DNA of 64,000 nucleotides from Candidatus Phytoplasma asteris (GTDB lineage: Bacteria > Bacillota_I > Bacilli_A > Acholeplasmatales > Acholeplasmataceae): positions 310,001-374,000 of the forward strand of contig NZ_CP128414.1 of the NCBI RefSeq assembly GCF_038505995.1, read 5' to 3'. Below, in pieces: positions 59,967 through 64,000 of the stretch. A program made the position numbers and the translations under genes. A model generated the notes under the pieces. The model did not search any database and had not been told where the DNA came from. It saw only the letters and a program-made list of their open reading frames with translations. Positions within the stretch are counted from its first letter, which is position 1. Each line of letters begins with the position of its first letter.

Positions 59967-62033
59967 ATGGCACGTCAGTTTTCATTAGAAAAAACTCGTA
60001 ATATTGGCATTATTGCTCATATTGATGCAGGAAAAACCACCACTACAGAAAGAATTTTGTTCCACACCGGAAAAATTCATAAAATCGGAGAAACCCATGA
60101 TGGCGCTTCTCAGATGGATTGGATGGAACAAGAACAAGAAAGAGGAATCACTATCACCTCTGCTGCTACTACTGCTTTTTGGAAAGACCACCGTATCAAT
60201 ATTATTGACACTCCCGGACACGTTGATTTTACGGTGGAAGTTTCGCGCTCTCTTAGAGTTTTGGATGGAGCAGTAACAGTTATTGATGCTCAGGCAGGAG
60301 TAGAACCACAAACTGAAACTGTTTGGCGCCAAGCTAGTGAATATAAAGTCCCAAGAGTTATTTTTGTTAACAAAATGGATAAAGTAGGCGCTGATTTTGC
60401 TTATGCAATTGAAACCCTTAAACAACGCTTAGGAGTTCATGCAAGCGCTATTCAATGGCCAATTGGCTCAGAAAATGACTTTAATGGTATCATTGATTTA
60501 GTAGAAATGAATGCTTTTGAATATGATAACACTTCCCCAGAAACAGGAAAAGTAGTTCCTATTCCTAGCGATTTAGAATCAATTACCCAAACTAAAAGAA
60601 ACGAATTAATAGAAACTTTATCTACCCTAGACGAAGAATTAATGATGTATTATTTAGAAGAAAAACCAATCTCTTCTGAAATGTTGAAAAATTCCATTAG
60701 AAAAGCAACCTTACAAGCTTCCTTTTTCCCAGTTCTTTGCGGTTCTTCTTTCAAAAATAAGGGTGTTGTTAAAATGTTAGACGCTATTGTTGACTACCTT
60801 CCTGCTCCTTGTGATGTTGCAGCTATTGTTGGTTTTGATTCTGACAACCAAGAAATTGTGCGCACCGGATTAGATGAAGAACACTTCATAGCTCTAGCTT
60901 TCAAAGTGATGACCGATCCTTATGTAGGAAAATTAACCTTTTTCCGTATCTATTCAGGTTCAGTTAAAGCTGGTTCTTACGTAACTAACACTACTAAAGG
61001 AACCAAAGAACGTTTTGGACGCTTATTACAAATGCATGCTAATTCTCGTGAAGAAGTAAAAGAAGCCTACACAGGCGATATTTTAGCAGTTGTAGGATTA
61101 AAAGCAACTACTACAGGAGACACTTTAGCATCAGAAGGACAAACCATCGTCTTAGAATCAATGAATTTCCCAGAACCAGTAATTGAAATTGCAGTAGAAC
61201 CAAAAACTAAAGCTGACCAAGATAAAATGGGTATTGCCCTTGCAAAATTAGCTGAAGAAGACCCTACATTTAAGGTTTTTTCCAATCATGAAACCGGGCA
61301 AACTATTATTGCTGGAATGGGTGAACTTCATTTAGATATCATTATTGAACGTCTTAAAAGAGAATTCAAAGTACAAGCAAATGTTACAGAACCTCAAGTA
61401 GCATACCGCGAAACAATCACCCAAGAAATTGAGACAGAAGGAAAATTCATTCGTCAATCAGGTGGTCGTGGACAATACGGACATGTGTGGATGCGTTTTG
61501 AACCAAATCCTGGAAAAGGTTTTGAATTCGTTAATAAAATTGTAGGTGGTGTAGTTCCTCGTGAATACGTTCCTGCAGTTCAAAAAGGAATTCAAGAAGC
61601 TCTTGCTGGTGGTATTTTAGCTGGATATCAAATTATTGATGTTAAAGCAACTTTATTTGATGGCTCTTACCATGATGTCGATTCTTCCGAAATGGCTTTT
61701 AAAATTGCTGCTTCCATGGCATTAAAAGAAACCAAAACCAAAGGAAACCCAGTCATTTTAGAACCTATTATGGACGTTGAAGTAGTTACTCCCAACGATT
61801 ATGTAGGAAATGTTATTGGTGATCTAACTTCTAGAAGAGGTAGATTAGAAAACCAAGAATCACGGGCCAACGCTGTTGCTATTAGAGCGTTTGTTCCCCT
61901 TTCTGAAATGTTTGGATATGCTACTGTTTTGCGTTCCAATACTCAAGGAAGAGCTACTTTTATTATGCAATTTGCTAAATATGAAAAAGCTCCTAAAAGC
62001 ATCACTGAAGAAATTATTAAAAAACGAGCTTAG
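59967..62033 (+). CDS. fusA: Elongation factor G
   Basis: The GTPase that drives translocation. The 688-residue product has the G domain ([28 protein letters not shown]), domain II and the conserved IGDLTSRRG segment in the C-terminal domains IV/V. Length is normal. TAGGAG precedes the ATG. It lies between rpsG and tuf as in the str operon. Confidence 0.98.
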   Translation: MARQFSLEKTRNIGIIAHIDAGKTTTTERILFHTGKIHKIGETHDGASQMDWMEQEQERGITITSAATTAFWKDHRINIIDTPGHVDFTVEVSRSLRVLDGAVTVIDAQAGVEPQTETVWRQASEYKVPRVIFVNKMDKVGADFAYAIETLKQRLGVHASAIQWPIGSENDFNGIIDLVEMNAFEYDNTSPETGKVVPIPSDLESITQTKRNELIETLSTLDEELMMYYLEEKPISSEMLKNSIRKATLQASFFPVLCGSSFKNKGVVKMLDAIVDYLPAPCDVAAIVGFDSDNQEIVRTGLDEEHFIALAFKVMTDPYVGKLTFFRIYSGSVKAGSYVTNTTKGTKERFGRLLQMHANSREEVKEAYTGDILAVVGLKATTTGDTLASEGQTIVLESMNFPEPVIEIAVEPKTKADQDKMGIALAKLAEEDPTFKVFSNHETGQTIIAGMGELHLDIIIERLKREFKVQANVTEPQVAYRETITQEIETEGKFIRQSGGRGQYGHVWMRFEPNPGKGFEFVNKIVGGVVPREYVPAVQKGIQEALAGGILAGYQIIDVKATLFDGSYHDVDSSEMAFKIAASMALKETKTKGNPVILEPIMDVEVVTPNDYVGNVIGDLTSRRGRLENQESRANAVAIRAFVPLSEMFGYATVLRSNTQGRATFIMQFAKYEKAPKSITEEIIKKRA

Positions 62034-62072
62034 ACAACCTTACACTAAAAAACATTTTTATTAACAAAATAG

Positions 62073-62100
62073 TTGTGAAAAGCCAAAAATAAGTTAAAAT
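62073..62100 (+). promoter_or_regulatory. Promoter of tuf
   Basis: TTGTGA (62073-62078), a 16-base spacer, and TAAAAT (62095-62100) lie 64 bases before the tuf ATG in the 130-base fusA-tuf gap. tuf may thus be transcribed separately in addition to readthrough. Confidence 0.6.
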
Positions 62101-62163
62101 TTAAATGGTAAATATATTTATTAAAACAAACCTTAAAACATAATAAAAGGAGGCCTTTGAAAA

Positions 62164-63348
62164 ATGGCTAATGAAAAATTTATACGAAACAAACCGCATT
62201 TAAATGTAGGTACTATTGGACACGTAGACCACGGTAAAACTACTCTTACAGCAGCTATTACCCAAGTTTTGTCTACTCGTGGCTTGGCTAAAAGTAGAGC
62301 TTATGATCAAATTGATAATGCTCCTGAAGAAAGAGAACGTGGAATCACTATTAAAACTTCACACGTAGAATATGAAACAGAAAAACGTCACTATGCTCAC
62401 GTTGACTGTCCTGGACACGCCGATTATGTTAAAAACATGATTACTGGTGCTGCTCAAATGGATGCTGCTATTTTAGTTGTTTCTGGTGCAGATAGTGTTA
62501 TGCCTCAAACTAGAGAACACATTTTATTAGCGCGCCAAGTTGGTGTTCCAAAAATTGTTGTTTTCTTAAATAAATGTGATCTTTCCCCAGACGAACAAAT
62601 TTTAGAATTAGTAGAAATGGAAGTTCGTGAATTATTATCTCAATACGATTTCCCAGGAGACGACATTCCTGTTATTAGAGGATCTGCATTAAAAGCTTTA
62701 GAAGGTGACGCTCATTACGTTGCTCAAGTAAACGAATTAATCGAAACTCTAGACACCTACATTGAAGACCCGGTGCGCGAAGTTGACAAACCTTTCTTAA
62801 TGCCTGTAGAAGATGTTTTCACTATTACTGGTAGAGGAACTGTTGTTACTGGTAGAGTAGAAAGAGGTCAAGTAAAAGCTGGTGATGAAGTAGAAATCGT
62901 AGGACTTAAAGAAACTAGAAAAACTATTGTAACTGCAGTAGAAATGTTTAAAAAAGACCTAGATTTTGCTCAAGCAGGAGACAACGTTGGAGCTTTATTA
63001 CGTGGAATTAACCGTGAAGACGTACAACGTGGACAAGTTTTAGCTAAACCAGGTTCTGTTAAGCCTCATTCTAAATTTGTTGCTCAAGTTTATGTTTTAA
63101 CTAAAGAAGAAGGAGGACGTCACACTGCCTTTTTCTCTCAATACCGTCCTCAATTCTATTTCCGTACTACAGATATTACAGGAGTAGTTGAATTACAAGG
63201 TGATGTTAAAATGGTAATGCCAGGTGACAACGCTGAATTAGTAGTTACCCTTAACAACCCAATTGCTATCGAAGAAGGAACTAAATTTTCTATTCGTGAA
63301 GGTGGAAAAACAGTTGGTGCAGGATCAGTTTCCAAACTTCTTAACTAA
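62164..63348 (+). CDS. tuf: Elongation factor Tu
   Basis: Delivers aminoacyl-tRNA to the ribosome. The 394 residues include [15 protein letters not shown], the effector loop [23 protein letters not shown] and the domain II/III signatures ([29 protein letters not shown]). AAAAGGAGG lies upstream. EF-Tu is abundant, and tuf is a phytoplasma typing marker. A terminator follows. Confidence 0.98.
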   Translation: MANEKFIRNKPHLNVGTIGHVDHGKTTLTAAITQVLSTRGLAKSRAYDQIDNAPEERERGITIKTSHVEYETEKRHYAHVDCPGHADYVKNMITGAAQMDAAILVVSGADSVMPQTREHILLARQVGVPKIVVFLNKCDLSPDEQILELVEMEVRELLSQYDFPGDDIPVIRGSALKALEGDAHYVAQVNELIETLDTYIEDPVREVDKPFLMPVEDVFTITGRGTVVTGRVERGQVKAGDEVEIVGLKETRKTIVTAVEMFKKDLDFAQAGDNVGALLRGINREDVQRGQVLAKPGSVKPHSKFVAQVYVLTKEEGGRHTAFFSQYRPQFYFRTTDITGVVELQGDVKMVMPGDNAELVVTLNNPIAIEEGTKFSIREGGKTVGAGSVSKLLN

Positions 63349-63379
63349 AAATTCATTATACCCAACCTTATTAATAAAT

Positions 63380-63405
63380 AAAACCCACATAATGTGGGTT
63401 TTTAT
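63380..63405 (+). terminator. Terminator after tuf
   Basis: AAACCCACAT (63381-63390) pairs with ATGTGGGTTT directly, followed by TTAT. It is a clean hairpin 32 bases past tuf, closing the str-operon region. Confidence 0.85.
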
Positions 63406-63797
63406 CTTTTTTAACTATTTTTTATTTTGTATTTTGCCCCTTTTTGCCCTTTTGCCTTTTTATCGCTTTTTAAAACTCCACAAACCTAACCCAACTCAAC
63501 TAAAAGATGCAAATTTGGCAATAATGACATTTTAAACACTTATAAAAAAATTAGTTGTGTGCCAAAAAAACGCTATTTATTATCAAATTTCACAACACTA
63601 ACCAAAAAAACACCACTTTTTGTCATTTTTTGCAATAAAAAAGCAAAATATCTTCCAATTAATTTTAAAAAAAGGTAAAATATATATGTGCTTGTTTATT
63701 AAGCAAGTTAAAAAAGATGTAAATATTTTTTTAAATAATAAGAATAATAAAATAAATTTAATTTTAATAATAAATAAAATTTAAAAAGGTGGTTTAG
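63406..63797. other. Non-coding gap after tuf
   Basis: This 392-base AT-rich gap holds no gene I can support. A possible promoter with TAAAAT near 63677 is unconfirmed. A ribosome binding site AAAGGTGG at 63785-63792 leads into the last gene. Confidence 0.6.
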
Positions 63798-64000
63798 ATG
63801 GAATCCAATAAAGTAAATAATTCGTTTACCCAAATTAAAAATAACTTTCTTTCTTTATTTGAAACAACTACTTATAATAATATTGCTACTCGTAAAGGAA
63901 TTGCTTTAAAAACAATTTTGCTTTTATGTGTTACAGCAATCACTTCAATGTTTTTTTACCCAATTCTAAAACCCGCGATATTAAAAAATCTAAATATTCA
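63798..64000 (+). CDS. Membrane protein, 5' end only, possibly Bax inhibitor-1/YccA family
   Basis: The first 67 codons of a gene cut by the window edge. AAAGGTGG is 5 bases ahead of the ATG. The product has a polar N-terminus of about 30 residues and then one hydrophobic segment with ATRKGIALKTILLLCVTAITSMFF. A Gly followed by KT at the start of the first helix resembles the YccA-like Bax inhibitor-1 family, but the evidence is one short motif. It is incomplete, so no function can be fixed. Confidence 0.5.
   Translation, partial: MESNKVNNSFTQIKNNFLSLFETTTYNNIATRKGIALKTILLLCVTAITSMFFYPILKPAILKNLNI

Noticed and set aside
63263-63535. 90-residue frame across the end of tuf
   Set aside because: It overlaps tuf in another frame and crosses the terminator; the tail is low-complexity hydrophobic sequence.

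Overview
This window is a 64-kb, very AT-rich chromosomal segment of a 'Candidatus Phytoplasma' (Mollicutes, Acholeplasmatales), a wall-less plant and insect parasite. Four observations support this. The 16S rRNA gene carries the phytoplasma-specific signature at 36685-36709. TGG encodes Trp and TGA is used as a stop (adk and rplP end in TGA), unlike Mycoplasma and Spiroplasma. The rRNA operon has only tRNA-Ile in the 16S-23S spacer and tRNA-Val plus tRNA-Asn after 5S. The gene orders are those of a reduced Firmicute. The 16S resembles the aster yellows/stolbur side of the group, but I cannot fix the subgroup without alignment.

Every gene I can support lies on the + strand. Layout: (1) 169-14495, the S10-spc-alpha ribosomal cluster from rplC to rplQ with secY, adk, map, infA, rpmJ and rpoA embedded, closed by terminator hairpins. 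(2) 14668-19643, truA-tmk-holB-rsmI-metG (tRNA and rRNA modification, dTMP synthesis, clamp loader, MetRS). (3) 19776-21950, a degraded and rearranged FtsH-like gene with two in-frame nonsense codons. (4) 22093-27963, trxA, truB, an RsuA/RluB synthase, cmk-der-gpsA and hup, in an order like that of Bacillus. (5) 28072-31205, two uncharacterised proteins, a first rpmG, and pepP. (6) 31241-35852, tRNA-Cys, tRNA-Ser, proS and rpmH-rnpA-yidC. (7) 36214-41382, tRNA-Tyr, 16S, tRNA-Ile, 23S, 5S, tRNA-Val, tRNA-Asn. (8) 41663-47055, pnp, a P-type ATPase and a SpoU-type rRNA methyltransferase. (9) 47317-63348, a second rpmG, secE, nusG, rplKAJL, rpoBC, rpsL, rpsG, fusA and tuf. (10) From 63798, the start of a membrane protein cut by the window edge.

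The content is almost entirely core information processing: about half of the ribosomal proteins, all large RNA polymerase subunits, elongation and initiation factors, Sec/YidC insertion, and RNA maturation. I see no CRISPR array, insertion sequence, prophage or potential mobile unit.

The most unusual features are within otherwise ordinary genes. RpoC has an N-terminal extension of about 130 residues that looks like two tandem degenerate copies of the alpha-subunit C-terminal domain. RpoB seems to carry an internally duplicated module. The FtsH-like locus has lost its HEXXH site and has its membrane/extracytoplasmic module after the peptidase region. Several ribosomal proteins are zinc-free versions. 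The P-type ATPase lacks the usual membrane glutamate.
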